A stretch of 64,000 nt of DNA from Verrucomicrobiia bacterium (lineage in GTDB: Bacteria; Verrucomicrobiota; Verrucomicrobiia; Limisphaerales; JADLHS01): positions 537,360 to 601,359 of the forward strand of contig JAMLJH010000001.1 of NCBI GenBank assembly GCA_023953615.1, given 5' to 3'. Made by a program: the position numbers and the translations under genes. Below the pieces are notes generated by a model. The model saw nothing but the letters and a program-made list of their open reading frames with translations, did no database searches and was not told the origin of the DNA. Each line of letters opens with the position of its first letter. Position 1 is the first letter of the stretch. Below, one piece after another: positions 20,401-28,934 of the stretch.

Positions 20401-21734
20401 GCGGCAAACACAAACAGAACGGGTTGCGATCCCGTTACGCCCGGCAACGCATCGCGCACGGCGGCATCGTAACTCGCAGCCGCCAGACTATAGGAATGGT
20501 CGCCGCGGTAACCCCAACTGTTATTGGAAATGAAAATGTTCGTGCCGGCCGTCACTTGTTGCAGTTCGGCGTCGGACGCGGCGGCAACGGATTGCGAAAA
20601 CAACTCCGCTTCCGGCGCCATGCCGCGAAGCTGATTGGTCGTGGCAGGATTGATGGAGCCGAACGCATTGGAAACCGTCAAGGACATGGCGCCGCTCCCG
20701 GCAATGCTGCCCGCGATGTGCGTGCCGTGACCCAAGGTATCCGTCAACCCGCCGGGACCAGTGCCCACCACGCGATTGAGAAGATCAGGATGCGTCGCAT
20801 CCACCCCGAAGTCGTTAATGCCCACGCGAACGCCCTGCCCCGTTAATTCGAAATAATTGGTTTCCGTCACCGAGTCTTCAGCTACTCCCAACCGCGCCCG
20901 ACTCAGATCGTTGGCCGGCTTGCGCGCATAGGCGAGTTCCAGCAATTGCACGCCTGACGACCGGGCCAAAGCCAGCCAATCGGCTTCGGCCGCAACCGTT
21001 ACCACCGAGCCGAACGGACTGCGCTCTTCAGCCAGAATTGCGACGTCCCGCGCGCCCAACCATTCGCGCACCTCGGTTTCCGCGCCCGCAAACATCAGCA
21101 CATTCAAACGCGCCCCCTCCGGGAGCGGTTCGGCATCCAGGGCATAAGCCAGCAATTCGGATTTCAGTTTGTAAACGGGCGCGAACGGCAACACGGCTTG
21201 AATGCCCGCTTGCGTTTGCAACTGGTTCGCCACCGCGGCACTGGCCCGCACGAGATAGGCGTTGTTGGGGATGTAAGAAACCAACTCCGCTCCGGCGGCG
21301 TTCAACCGCGCACGGAAGGCATCGTCCACCGGCCCGGTGGCTTGAACCACGTAACTGCCCGGATCGCCGCTCGACTGCAAACTCGCGGGCACCTGAAAAT
21401 TCACCGGCTGCCGCGTGTCAATCAACGCATTCTCAAGCAAAACCGCATGGGTATCCCGCGCCAGTTGATTGAGGGGTTCCCGGGTATTGGATAGACGGTA
21501 CGTCAGCAGATTGGTGCGGTTCCGTTCCGGATTTTGACGCGCTGAAAAATCCGGCGCCTGCGCCGCACTGACCACCGTCTCCGAAACTTGCGGCTTACGA
21601 ACGGAGGCCGAGGCGGCCGGGTTTTCCGAAGCCACTTCACGCTCGGTCCGGGGAGCGCGGCTCGTTTGCCACCAGAACACGCTCAATATCACCAGGCCGA
21701 TCAGCCCGGTTAAAATCAAGATTCGACGACGCAT
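14466..21734 (-). CDS. Giant subtilisin-like serine protease, multi-domain, surface or secreted
   Basis: 2422 aa from the ATG at 21734, which has GGAAGGA just upstream; a TTG 36 bp earlier is less likely. Residues 2-22 are a basic start plus hydrophobic segment (ILILTGLIGLVILSVFWW), a signal anchor. The S8 domain has Asp308 (VGINDFGVD), His336 (LGHGTHIAGS), SNNSWGY and Ser710 (YESGTSMAAAHASG). Downstream come beta-rich modules, regions resembling the proprotein-convertase P-domain (LRLDHPRVSDLSLTLISP), a LamG-like domain (ISWWPGDGNTLDIVGG to ALSAAEIQAIYDAG), further P-domain-like pieces and a final domain ending FNTVYYRLVLLP. It is placed 54 bp after the pseudopilin cassette and is probably exported with it. 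The substrate is unknown; extracellular polymer or protein degradation is a reasonable inference. Confidence 0.93.
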   Translation of the reverse strand: MRRRILILTGLIGLVILSVFWWQTSRAPRTEREVASENPAASASVRKPQVSETVVSAAQAPDFSARQNPERNRTNLLTYRLSNTREPLNQLARDTHAVLLENALIDTRQPVNFQVPASLQSSGDPGSYVVQATGPVDDAFRARLNAAGAELVSYIPNNAYLVRASAAVANQLQTQAGIQAVLPFAPVYKLKSELLAYALDAEPLPEGARLNVLMFAGAETEVREWLGARDVAILAEERSPFGSVVTVAAEADWLALARSSGVQLLELAYARKPANDLSRARLGVAEDSVTETNYFELTGQGVRVGINDFGVDATHPDLLNRVVGTGPGGLTDTLGHGTHIAGSIAGSGAMSLTVSNAFGSINPATTNQLRGMAPEAELFSQSVAAASDAELQQVTAGTNIFISNNSWGYRGDHSYSLAAASYDAAVRDALPGVTGSQPVLFVFAAGNDGDGNDNGLGGRAGTIWSPATAKNVLTVGAIELARDITNEVNKITTTGDVTTTNTTTPWKEMTSSENQVARFSSRGNVGVGIEGESGRVKPDVVAPGTFVISARSSQWDEPEYYNPTNYHNTALTDQSLPAGTGKDYFLFLPVNTVGFSIFVSPNLDSPTPFPDLPIYVKKNGLATPGNNDLTRTNSVSIPPDLPDLGGAVGQNWSYRVVNTTSNTVAFDLHTIIVTTNDLGDYYQVLSNLNNSITSTNGEGPHYYRYESGTSMAAAHASGTLALMQGFFEQNLHRTNSPALMKALLINGARSAGNLYSFQAQSSINYQGWGAIQLDSTLPPGITNAFALDQPNSVLAFDQSPADALATGQSVTRFVSLDEDGRFLSLRVTLAWTDPAGNPVAGIKLVNNLDLIVTNLDTGDIYLGNDFMSGSLYTAPWDTNDPPNLDVINNVENVYLRPELGTNYSITVMARAVNVNAVTAHPNDTVQDYALVISSGEGEWPTSLTLDPGRTLLSVAPAVVTYVSNSLNVATFSSGTLVGQHVGANTPLLGTSNGMTNQWRFYMMSNNTSFTNASFLISQQRDLATPRMGVFSAVEGEATRRYADLDLYVSTNAALTNLDPAVLATAEVSLSRNDLSGDEFVAFTNSTMGAIYYIGVKSEDQQAAEFELWGIFSELPLGAEDGNGFVTAYPMLGYDIPDGSPSLPRGTRFVAITRASLTGVNESIRRVLITNNVTHERYGDVIATVDHNLRAVTFDNHRSVPNPPYNDPPGPYAFLYDDSGEGDFLNSIPPSGPGTFEGFMGEAPGGTWYFTYSDDALTQTGRVNTVAIRLDRQCEDDCDITNTVAGLGWRHFSRNVPVEATNLTICVDIITTSNPKPLEIYVRKDRRPTREAYDFKKTVVPPGGCLTIDNTSLPPLSAGRYFISVYNPNNTSQTFVYRSTILLGPPPQSIPVGLSGKQSLLDDAVTNYSIFITNTLPVAEMDVALRLDHPRVSDLSLTLISPKGTRVLLAENRGGLSADGFGSTLTVTNFVPVAANGGPTSNSVPIDTGAVSGKMTIEYDFFQLPDQLTAYYEGVQIFNSGMVSGTGQVTLSYGPGHSTFVEIRMNEFGNAETNTLWEYSVSSIGSMHSYLIFTDNTNKTTLPIKFAPPPFRGLAGANYVLSDFEFPTLAQDYAAPTVGVPDGWNVVDETVTVTTNSAYAGTNSLALRAGQINRTMVTTPGRSYQLGYAYRKAPTLDGIISWWPGDGNTLDIVGGNHAVVRGGVTYGTGVVGQGFNFDGNSGSYLEIANSPSLNLLNEFSIELWYQDTNPSLYDYGLIAKRGISTIPCNYGINVVLSGIGPYYNDPNYAGVGDDPGTYEASRYQPVPSKNTFHHLATTFRQLPGNSIELVTYLDGVSVRTRTIPGNLAATLNSASLIIGASSPEGEFFRGIIDEATLYGRALSAAEIQAIYDAGAAGKCGMMSPPEVCADSLGAQIYIPNVDTNTFTGGSDWRLGGLFFTATSNLTTVHLGPVETNSSSEVLVDHFTVTEAGGSLYVLPEESLKVLEGESAYGLWQLEILDSRTGATNNVALLDWQLQFILQTNTPAPRILRPGDPLEQEIPAGRIIYYAVDVPPFARYATNVLFRATPGLNFYFNQTAPPASGATNANDVVFALNAANHTEVLSATSIVPPTSTKANLLPGERYYLAVENLNPVNATYIIYVDFDLATFPPTVELTNAIPYCAVNPLPFSLDYYHYSVSAGAVRAQFELRDLSGDMTLVLRRELPPTLAVFDYLSANVYTNDEIITVFDFSQPVPLTPGDWYFAAANLSPGPVSYCAAVREWNMYGTNIMITNAFLGSNSFCLTWTSLDGAPYFVEGVTNLPSSDWVAVSPTVYGTGDATTYCVPLPSPYHFFRVREGQALSTYVPPPVILRILKRFNGVEITWSGPPGQQYQVEWSSQLSPPVWTAFPEIVTSATGIYQYLDDGTQTGSFNTVYYRLVLLP

Positions 21735-21788
21735 AATCTTTCCTTCCGACTTTTTTCCGCTTTTAGCCAACGCTCCACCGCGACCGGC

Positions 21789-24700
21789 TCATTCCGGCCC
21801 GAGAGGATTAAAGCTCTCCACAATAATCCGCGGTGGATACCGACGCGCAACCGGCAGATTGGTGCTGGTGTTTCGCGGATCGGGACTACCTTCCACACGC
21901 ACCACCGCGCGAATCGCCTGCTCGGCGGTGATGGCATAATTCGTACATAAACCGGAATAAGCTCCGCCCGCGAGAATGGAGTCCGGTGCGGGTTGCAATG
22001 CCTGACCGTAGGCGTAAATCACAAAACGCGGCGTTCCCAGTTGCAGCAAAGACATCACCTGTTGCGGCAGCCATTCATACGCGGCATCGTTTATTCCTTT
22101 TTGCAATCCGGCGCTGCCGGCTTTCAAATTCAGGAATGGCGAAGCATCCGTCAATTCCGGCACGGCCAGAATGTCGCCCAGATGCTCGAACGTGCCGCCG
22201 CGGAAATAGTTCGTATTCCAACGGGTGCGGTTGATGCCATCCACCAGCCGTACCAACGGCGGCCAGAGATTGGTCGCTTGCGCGTCATAAATTCCGGCCG
22301 GCTGGATAACTTGCAGATCGTACTTCATCCGCGACGATGGCCGATTCTCAATGGAGTTGGTCAGAACGGTTACGCCGCTGAAAACCGCCGACCAAGCGGC
22401 CAGTCCGGATTGATTGACCGAGAGTCGGCCGCGCGAGGCGTTGTCGTTCAATGCCGTGGTGAATACATCGAACAGGAGCCGATCGGTCACGGGACGGTTG
22501 TAAAAGCCTCCTTCCAAAGTCCGGCTACCGGCCCAATTCGCCCATTTTTGAGCCGCCTTCTGAAAGGCCGAGTTATGCGCCCATTCTGTCGGGGACGAGG
22601 CAATGCCCGCCAACCCGATGTCAAAAGCTTTCAAGTAAACGCTTTGCCACGGCGTGCCGCGATGCACCCGACCCAGCCAGCCAATGGTCGGCAGCGCATT
22701 GGTCGGAAAATCCCAGGAATCTGAAGCCGTCACCATTGGATCTTTGAGCGCGGGATTATACGCATCCGGATCGGAGGCTGCTATGGCCGGATCTGACGCC
22801 CACGGATGGTAGCGCGCATTCGGATCCCCAATGGTCCCCGCATTACCAGGCGGAGCGCCAGAAGGATTGAGCGAGGTGACCGGTTGCGCGAAGCCGGAAC
22901 GTTGTAAATCAAACAGGTCATCCGAGAGGTAATGAACCAAAGGATCGTTGGCCTCATAAATCATAGGCACATAAAATTGCGCCGTTGGCGTGAACGGGGC
23001 GTCAGCTTCCAGCTCGTCTGCTGCCAGATTATTGATCGGCCTTTTAGATAAAAAATTACTGAAATTTCTTATTGCCGAGCTCACATCATCGGGATTTCCC
23101 TTCCGATATGAAGCCCAACCTTCAGAATCATCCGGTATCCGGGGCATGCCCTGAGAAATGTTAATTTGCTGCAAGACACCGACCTGGCCCGAGAGATAGG
23201 GTCCGCTCAGGGTATTGGTTGCCCAAAGCAACTTGAGCGGATCACCAGTGCCAGCTTCGGAAGTGCAAATCATATCAGTCCAATTGGTTTGAAACACCAT
23301 GTTTCCCAATAGGACGTAATCAATGATCCGATCCGTCCCCGCTTCCAAAATCATTGCATGCACGCGATTACTGATCGTCACCCCCCAACGCGGCATCGGA
23401 AAACTCGGGTCCGGATCATAGACCGCCGTATTGGTCGCCATCACGAAACCAGTCCGATAAGCGGGCAACGTCACGTAGCCCACCACGGGCAGGAATGGAA
23501 CGTTGGTGCTCATCGGAACGATGAACGGTCGCTTGGAATCGGGCATATGACGTGACCAGTTGTTGGTGGAATAAAATCCGCTAGTGACGAAAGCCGGAGG
23601 AGAATAACGCAGTCCAAGGTCGTTGGTAATGGTTACCGTGGCCCGGTTGGTCACAAAGATATTGACCGGGCGCGTGTAGTTACTGGCGTAGGAATTCCAA
23701 AACTCCGCCCCCGACGGCATGATCACCGACATGGTGAAGAATTGGTTTGTGCTCACCAGATTGCCCGCCGTGTTTTTGCGCACTTTTAATTTACGCGTCA
23801 TGGTCAGGGTTGGCGCCGCTGAAAACTCATTGAAGTTGGGCAGCCCCTTATGCACCCCGACCACGGGTGGCGCGCCAAAAATCATGACGTTGCCATTGCC
23901 AATGGCGGTGGCCGGATTGTTGGTGGCCATGATGTCCAACAATGGCAGACCGTTGAGTTCCCGCGCATTATCCAGTTCCACAAAGCCGGAAATGTACACG
24001 TTGGTCCCCACCGGATCGGCCTGAAACAGCGGTCGGAAAATCGTCGGGAAACCTTGCAGCGCGCGCGGATTGGGCTTCGTATCCCAGAGGTTCGCCGCCA
24101 GTTGCAACAACCGATGCACCGCGGGCGAGTACACAAACTGATTACTGATGACGACCGGGATGTTCGTCACGCCAAAGGCATAATCAATACGAAATAAATT
24201 CGTATAAACCGCGTAATCAGAAGCCAGCCATTCCGTCGAGTAAGTGCGCAACAACCGGTCCACCGCATTGGTGAAGAACAGCAACGCCGGATTCACCGTC
24301 GCGCCAAAATGGGCTTGCAGGCGCGCCGTGTCCGTCCAGGCAATGAAGTTGGTGGCGGACAAACCACCGATGTTCACGTAATTGAGGTTCAATTTCTCCG
24401 CGTCTTCCGGCGCGGAGTCGGTGCCCAATTGTTCCAGCAACCGGTAATACGTGTTGCGGTCGTAGGTCGAGACATTGGTGCCGGCAGCGGCCAGACGATC
24501 GGGCAGTCCGTACGGCATGCCCGAACGGGCTTTGGCTGGATCAAAAAGGTCTTGGGGCGAATAAAAATGATTTTCAAAATCAGCCCCGGGCCAGGGTGTT
24601 GACATGGTGGCATTGGCCTGATCCGGATCCTGAGTGTAGCCCGAGCCAAAGGGATAAGCCAGCAACGGCCCCGCGCCGTACGCATCGGAAAAATCCGTCG

Positions 24701-25682
24701 TCAACGCATTCACGCCATTAATGCCGAAGAGACCTTGAACGCTGGCCTGGCCGGCGCTGCCCATGCGCCAGTTCCACAAACTCCAAGCGTCATCAAACGC
24801 CGTACCGACACTGACTCCACCTGGCGTGTTGGTGGAATAGAGGTTGTAGGTCCAGTAGTTGGTGTTCAGGTCGCGCAAAAATGCGGCGAAATTCAGCTCC
24901 CAGGTGCCTACGCCTTGATTGCGGAAAAAGCCGTTCTGCGGCAACCGCTTGCTGTTGTTATGCGCATAATTGAGATCGAGAGTATTGCCAATCGGCTGCG
25001 CCAGAAACGCGTACCGTGATAGAAATGGGTTATCGGGTCCGTGCGATAAATTGACGCGATCCATGATGCCGATCCATTCCGGATCTCCCACGACGTAATT
25101 GGTCTCAAGAACACTCGCATTGGTCGCTGAAACGACCGCCTGCCCCAACGCGTTCGTCAGCGGCTGATAACCAGTCCAATCCGGTCGGCCATTACGATCC
25201 AGGTCCACGTAATAACGAAACTCATTGCTGTTCGCAAAAGCGCGGTTGGTGACGTACACCGGCGGGCGCGGATCGTAGAGCAGGTTGGTCAGATTTCGCA
25301 AAAACTGGGCCGCAGTCAGCGGGTTGCCATTGTCCTGATAATCGTAGTTGACGTTGGTCAACTGATTGACGGCAGCGGAATCGAAGCCGGAGCGATTGAT
25401 GAAATTGGTGGAAACCAGCAGACCAAAATCCGAAGCGTTCGTGGTGGCCAGGATGCGCGCCAGCAGTTGGGCTTTCGCCCGCTCGAATCCCGCTTCCGCC
25501 GCCTGACGCGCGGCGCTTTGGTTGACTGATACTTTGACCGCGCCGGATTCCCGACCGGTCAACGCCAGAAAGACCACCGCCAGAAAGGTGATGATGGACA
25601 ACAGAACAATGGTGACGACCAACGCCACGCCCCGCTGCTTCGCGCGGCGAACGGTTGATTGAGGATGAACGAAAACTCTCAT
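21789..25682 (-). CDS. Large PilX/GspK-like protein (Verru_Chthon cassette protein A-like)
   Basis: 1297 aa. The N-terminus VRRAKQRGVALVVTIVLLSI and onward is a basic leader with one hydrophobic helix, as in PilX or GspK minor pilins, followed by GRESGAVKVSVNQSAARQAAEAGFERAKAQLL in the same style (AAEAG-A is typical of PilX). The remaining 1200 residues are Asn/Thr-rich with many 'TNxxF' stretches and no known catalytic motif. Its start overlaps the stop of the preceding pseudopilin gene by 4 bp (ATGA). The order and character of these neighbours recall the 'Verru_Chthon cassette' proteins A-D (TIGR02596-TIGR02600), recalled from family knowledge, not searched. It probably forms or caps a pseudopilus. 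Confidence 0.82.
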   Translation of the reverse strand: MRVFVHPQSTVRRAKQRGVALVVTIVLLSIITFLAVVFLALTGRESGAVKVSVNQSAARQAAEAGFERAKAQLLARILATTNASDFGLLVSTNFINRSGFDSAAVNQLTNVNYDYQDNGNPLTAAQFLRNLTNLLYDPRPPVYVTNRAFANSNEFRYYVDLDRNGRPDWTGYQPLTNALGQAVVSATNASVLETNYVVGDPEWIGIMDRVNLSHGPDNPFLSRYAFLAQPIGNTLDLNYAHNNSKRLPQNGFFRNQGVGTWELNFAAFLRDLNTNYWTYNLYSTNTPGGVSVGTAFDDAWSLWNWRMGSAGQASVQGLFGINGVNALTTDFSDAYGAGPLLAYPFGSGYTQDPDQANATMSTPWPGADFENHFYSPQDLFDPAKARSGMPYGLPDRLAAAGTNVSTYDRNTYYRLLEQLGTDSAPEDAEKLNLNYVNIGGLSATNFIAWTDTARLQAHFGATVNPALLFFTNAVDRLLRTYSTEWLASDYAVYTNLFRIDYAFGVTNIPVVISNQFVYSPAVHRLLQLAANLWDTKPNPRALQGFPTIFRPLFQADPVGTNVYISGFVELDNARELNGLPLLDIMATNNPATAIGNGNVMIFGAPPVVGVHKGLPNFNEFSAAPTLTMTRKLKVRKNTAGNLVSTNQFFTMSVIMPSGAEFWNSYASNYTRPVNIFVTNRATVTITNDLGLRYSPPAFVTSGFYSTNNWSRHMPDSKRPFIVPMSTNVPFLPVVGYVTLPAYRTGFVMATNTAVYDPDPSFPMPRWGVTISNRVHAMILEAGTDRIIDYVLLGNMVFQTNWTDMICTSEAGTGDPLKLLWATNTLSGPYLSGQVGVLQQINISQGMPRIPDDSEGWASYRKGNPDDVSSAIRNFSNFLSKRPINNLAADELEADAPFTPTAQFYVPMIYEANDPLVHYLSDDLFDLQRSGFAQPVTSLNPSGAPPGNAGTIGDPNARYHPWASDPAIAASDPDAYNPALKDPMVTASDSWDFPTNALPTIGWLGRVHRGTPWQSVYLKAFDIGLAGIASSPTEWAHNSAFQKAAQKWANWAGSRTLEGGFYNRPVTDRLLFDVFTTALNDNASRGRLSVNQSGLAAWSAVFSGVTVLTNSIENRPSSRMKYDLQVIQPAGIYDAQATNLWPPLVRLVDGINRTRWNTNYFRGGTFEHLGDILAVPELTDASPFLNLKAGSAGLQKGINDAAYEWLPQQVMSLLQLGTPRFVIYAYGQALQPAPDSILAGGAYSGLCTNYAITAEQAIRAVVRVEGSPDPRNTSTNLPVARRYPPRIIVESFNPLGPE

Positions 25683-26545
25683 GGGTAGGCGACGGGATCC
25701 ACGTTGCGGAGGCTGGTGCGCGTCCGGAACACATGCACGCTGTTGGCTCGATCCTTCAGAAAATTACGGCGCGCGGCCGCCGTGGGAAACGCCCGCGCTT
25801 TGGCGACTGTCGCATCCTCCAACACGTCAAGTTCCACCTCGACGGATGCGGGAATGGCGTTGCTGCGGAAGAGGTAATACTCCATTTCGCCCACGCCAAA
25901 CAATCCCGGCGTCACCGGCCATTCGGCAATGAGATTCGTCCGGTTCAACCCGGTGAGCCAAACGCCATTCGGATCATAGGCGCGCACGGTGAACCCAACC
26001 ACGCCCTCCACCATGCGGTTCATATCCTGCAACGGCGCGTTGGTAAAATTGACGAACAACCAGGCCGGATCAGTTCCGTAAGGCGCGGTCAATTCATAGC
26101 GATACAGCGTGCCCATGCCGGCTTGATTGGTATCCGCCACCAGATAGCCGATCCCGGTCCAACGTTGATTCTGCCGGGTCAAAAAGAACAGCGCGCTCAA
26201 CAGGTTGGTGCGTTCGATATCCGGCATCCCGGAGAGCGTCTGCAACAACGGCTGCGGTGAAATGATTTGCGCGTAAAAATTGACGCAATTGCTGCCGTAG
26301 GAGGGGGTGGCTTGCACCAGTTCGCGATTGAATTGATCCGCCAGCATCCGCCCGCTTTCCATCACGTCCACCTGCGTTGTCCCCAACTTATAGGCGCGTT
26401 GCACCTGCCCAAACATCATCATCAAGCCGAGAATGATGAACGAAAGCAGCGCCACCACCACCAGCACTTCGAGCAGGGAAAACGCCGCCCTCAGCCGCAA
26501 GGCCCGCGATCGGGCGGAAAATAAATTGGAGGCGAAAATGCGCAC
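25679..26545 (-). CDS. GspJ/PilW-like minor pseudopilin (Verru_Chthon cassette protein C-like)
   Basis: 288 aa. After a basic leader (RALRLRAA) it has FSLLEVLVVVALLSFIILGL, a prepilin methylation motif with Glu at +5. FGQVQRAYKLGTTQVDVMES and MLADQFNRELVQATPS follow, similar to the GspJ or cassette C pattern. The protein ends in RDFLKDRANSVHVFRTRTSLR-like sequence. It lies 7 bp after the preceding pseudopilin gene, and its stop overlaps the start of the PilX-like gene by 4 bp, so translation is probably coupled. Expected role: minor component at the tip of a pseudopilus. Assignment to the exact minor pilin class is by resemblance only. Confidence 0.83.
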   Translation of the reverse strand: MRIFASNLFSARSRALRLRAAFSLLEVLVVVALLSFIILGLMMMFGQVQRAYKLGTTQVDVMESGRMLADQFNRELVQATPSYGSNCVNFYAQIISPQPLLQTLSGMPDIERTNLLSALFFLTRQNQRWTGIGYLVADTNQAGMGTLYRYELTAPYGTDPAWLFVNFTNAPLQDMNRMVEGVVGFTVRAYDPNGVWLTGLNRTNLIAEWPVTPGLFGVGEMEYYLFRSNAIPASVEVELDVLEDATVAKARAFPTAAARRNFLKDRANSVHVFRTRTSLRNVDPVAYP

Positions 26546-26552
26546 GGCGAAA

Positions 26553-27359
26553 CTAATAGGTGTTGGCGTTAAAATAATAAACCGGTTGTCCGTTCAATTG
26601 ATAGGCGCTCAAACGTCCGCCGACGAGCGTGCGAAACGTTTGCCGACCGTTGCCCAGCCGCCCGCGCGGCAACACCGGCCAGGCGTATTTCAGCCGGACT
26701 TCATGCAGACGATCCTGCAATCGCAGCGCGTACTCGTTGTTGGTCGAGACGTCCACCTGCGCCAGCGGATAGATCTCCGGCACGAGCCGGTAGGTGAACG
26801 CCAGGTCCTGCACGATCGTGTTGGTCTGCGGAAATTTTTCCGCCGCCGAACCGCTGATCGCGCGGATGATCGCCACGAGATGATTGCTCCGCACTTCGGT
26901 GCCGCCGAGATAATCAAAGGTGGGCTTGCTGATCAGTCCCATGATGTTCAACCCGTTGGTCAACGGGAATGAATCATTGGGAACGGAAATTGAAGTAACC
27001 CGGGAACCAGTCGGCGTATAACCGTCCACGCCGGAGGCGCCCGGAATCCACTGGCTGTTGAGCGGCACGTTCGTGTCGTAGTTTTGCCAGTAGTTGGTGA
27101 TGCTGACCACGTGGTTGGTCAGCTTATCCAGACCGCGCGCGCCGCTGCGGATGGCGTCCATCAGATAATTCGCATCCTGCGTGACGATGGTTTCCTCGCG
27201 GTTATTTTTCTGCACGTTCAAGCCGGCGGGCAAAACGCCGATGATCGCCACCAGCGCAAATCCGATGATGGCCAGCGCCAGCGCGATTTCCACCATGGTA
27301 AAACCTGCCCGGGACCGGGCGAGCACGGCGGAGGCAGTTTTGGCAGGCAACAAAATCAT
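26553..27359 (-). CDS. GspI/PilV-like minor pseudopilin (Verru_Chthon cassette protein B-like)
   Basis: 268 aa. The segment AGFTMVEIALALAIIGFALV is a prepilin methylation site and helix, followed by AIIGVLPAGLNVQKNNREE and TIVTQDANYLMDAIRS. The phrase 'LPAGLN...NREE' is what I remember of cassette protein B. The start overlaps the upstream pseudopilin's stop by 4 bp (ATGA at 27356-27359). The C-terminal region (LHEVRLKYAWPVLPRG) has no recognisable domain. Expected role: minor pseudopilin. Confidence 0.83.
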   Translation of the reverse strand: MILLPAKTASAVLARSRAGFTMVEIALALAIIGFALVAIIGVLPAGLNVQKNNREETIVTQDANYLMDAIRSGARGLDKLTNHVVSITNYWQNYDTNVPLNSQWIPGASGVDGYTPTGSRVTSISVPNDSFPLTNGLNIMGLISKPTFDYLGGTEVRSNHLVAIIRAISGSAAEKFPQTNTIVQDLAFTYRLVPEIYPLAQVDVSTNNEYALRLQDRLHEVRLKYAWPVLPRGRLGNGRQTFRTLVGGRLSAYQLNGQPVYYFNANTY

Positions 27360-28177
27360 GGCACCAACTCCTGTTGCACCAGTCGGGCGCGACCGGTCAA
27401 TTTATCCACGCGCACCACGGTGAACGCATTGGTGCTGTTCCCCGGTGGAGACTCGAACATCGTGGGCGATTGCGCCACCGGCACCTGGCTGGCGTTTTTG
27501 GCGTAACTGACGGAACCGCGCGCCAGCGGGATGAATTCATCTTCGCCGCTTTCCGGCTGCCCCAGGTAATTGAAGGCGATGTACGGCAGGTTGAAACCAG
27601 TGCCGCCATCCACGGACGGAAACGGGATGTTGTTCGTGTAACTAAAACCATAGATCGAATACACCTCATACTGCGGCGGCGCGTAAGAGGTGTAGTTCGT
27701 CAAATTAACTTCCGGCACTCCACGCCGCGGCATGAATTTCCAGGCGGGAATGATCGCGCCCTCGGGCAGTTTTTTCCACGGTCTCAAGTAACGCGGCGAC
27801 ACGCGCCCCGGTTGATCGCCCACACTGCGCAAGGTAATGAAAGCGTAGGCATCCAGTTGTTTGTCGAAGAGTTTTTCCGCTTTGATCTGTTCGGCCGGGA
27901 GCAAACTGTTGTAGGCGGTTTGATTCGGAAACGCGCCAAGGTTGTCCCAGAAGTTGGACGGACAAAACACCATGTAAACCGTCGTGCGCTGGCTGATGGC
28001 AAACTGCCGCGCGCGCGCCACGTCATCCAACATCTGCCGGGTTGAAGCCAGCATGACGTCCGCCTGACGCATGTTGCCCAGCGTCGGCGCCACCAAGGCC
28101 GCCAAAATCCCGATGATGGCGATCACCACCAGTAATTCGATGAGGGTGAACCCTCGTTTTGGCAACGCGGCCGACAT
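27356..28177 (-). CDS. GspH-like minor pseudopilin (Verru_Chthon cassette protein D-like)
   Basis: 273 aa from the ATG at 28177, which gives the compact leader MSAALPKRG before [18 protein letters not shown]. An ATG at 28204 also exists but overlaps the previous gene by 23 bp. After the helix comes PTLGNMRQADVMLASTRQML and DDVARARQFAISQRTTVYMV, the GspH-like pattern of a helix followed by 'RTTVYMVF'. Mid-protein sequences are Pro/Tyr-rich. It is tightly packed with its neighbours (4 bp after the GspG-like gene, 4-bp overlap with the next). Confidence 0.84.
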   Translation of the reverse strand: MSAALPKRGFTLIELLVVIAIIGILAALVAPTLGNMRQADVMLASTRQMLDDVARARQFAISQRTTVYMVFCPSNFWDNLGAFPNQTAYNSLLPAEQIKAEKLFDKQLDAYAFITLRSVGDQPGRVSPRYLRPWKKLPEGAIIPAWKFMPRRGVPEVNLTNYTSYAPPQYEVYSIYGFSYTNNIPFPSVDGGTGFNLPYIAFNYLGQPESGEDEFIPLARGSVSYAKNASQVPVAQSPTMFESPPGNSTNAFTVVRVDKLTGRARLVQQELVP

Positions 28178-28181
28178 AAAC

Positions 28182-28925
28182 TTAGTTGTTCCACTCAAGG
28201 ACATTGTCCTTGTTCACTCCGCTGTTGAATTTCGCCGTGGTCGAGACCTGACCATCCGGCCCCTTGGACCAGATCAAATAATTCCCGTTATACTCGAAGT
28301 TATCGCTGTTCCCATTGGCATCCGGGTTGAACAATCCGCCCACTCCCTGCTGGCCGGTTTGCTGGGCCACTAATCGGCGCGAATACACGGCATCCCGCGT
28401 TTTGCCCTCCATGCTGTAATCCAGTGAAATCACGTAAGCGTTCCCCCACGGATCGCGGTATTCACCGTCCAAACCAATGCCGGGGCTGGTGTTATCCACC
28501 GCCGAGCGAGCCGGCAGCAGTTTAAGCCGTTGCGGGTTCAGCACATGACCGAAGTTGGCGGACTTGGTTCCGTTCCGGAAAGTTTCTTCGTCCATCAACA
28601 CCGCGATAATGCCCGAATTGGTCGTCACCGTAATGACGTTGGGCGCCAGCGGCGTCAGGCCGCCCCCGAAGGTGACATCGTTGACTCCCGGCGTGATGCC
28701 CGGCAAAATTGGTAACCGACCGTATTTGGATTCGTACTGCGTCAGCGCGGTGCCGATCTGCTGCATTTCGGTCATGGCGCGACTCTTCAAGGCGCGAACT
28801 TTTACCGCGCTTAAAGCCGGCAGCAACATCGCCGCGAGAATCGCGATGATGGCGATCACCACGAGCAATTCAATCAACGTAAATCCGCGGCGATCGGATG
28901 AGGGGGTGGAGGTGTGCGAGTTCAT
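28182..28925 (-). CDS. GspG-like major pseudopilin
   Basis: 247 aa. The leader MNSHTSTPSSDRRG precedes [18 protein letters not shown], then VKVRALKSRAMTEMQQIGTA and LTQYESKYGRLP, the usual GspG helix with 'ALxxYxxxxGRLP'. YRDPWGNAYVISLDY is the conserved 'DPWGNxY' of the GspG C-terminal domain, and SKGPDGQ near the end resembles the GspG calcium-binding loop. It is therefore the best candidate for the main subunit of the pseudopilus in this operon. The preceding 63-aa ORF ends 9 bp upstream. Confidence 0.87.
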   Translation of the reverse strand: MNSHTSTPSSDRRGFTLIELLVVIAIIAILAAMLLPALSAVKVRALKSRAMTEMQQIGTALTQYESKYGRLPILPGITPGVNDVTFGGGLTPLAPNVITVTTNSGIIAVLMDEETFRNGTKSANFGHVLNPQRLKLLPARSAVDNTSPGIGLDGEYRDPWGNAYVISLDYSMEGKTRDAVYSRRLVAQQTGQQGVGGLFNPDANGNSDNFEYNGNYLIWSKGPDGQVSTTAKFNSGVNKDNVLEWNN

Positions 28926-28934
28926 AATGAAAAG

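Noticed and set aside
20013..20846. Plus-strand ORF (277 codons) inside the protease gene
   Set aside because: Opposes the S8 catalytic domain, which is certain; composition is shadow-like.
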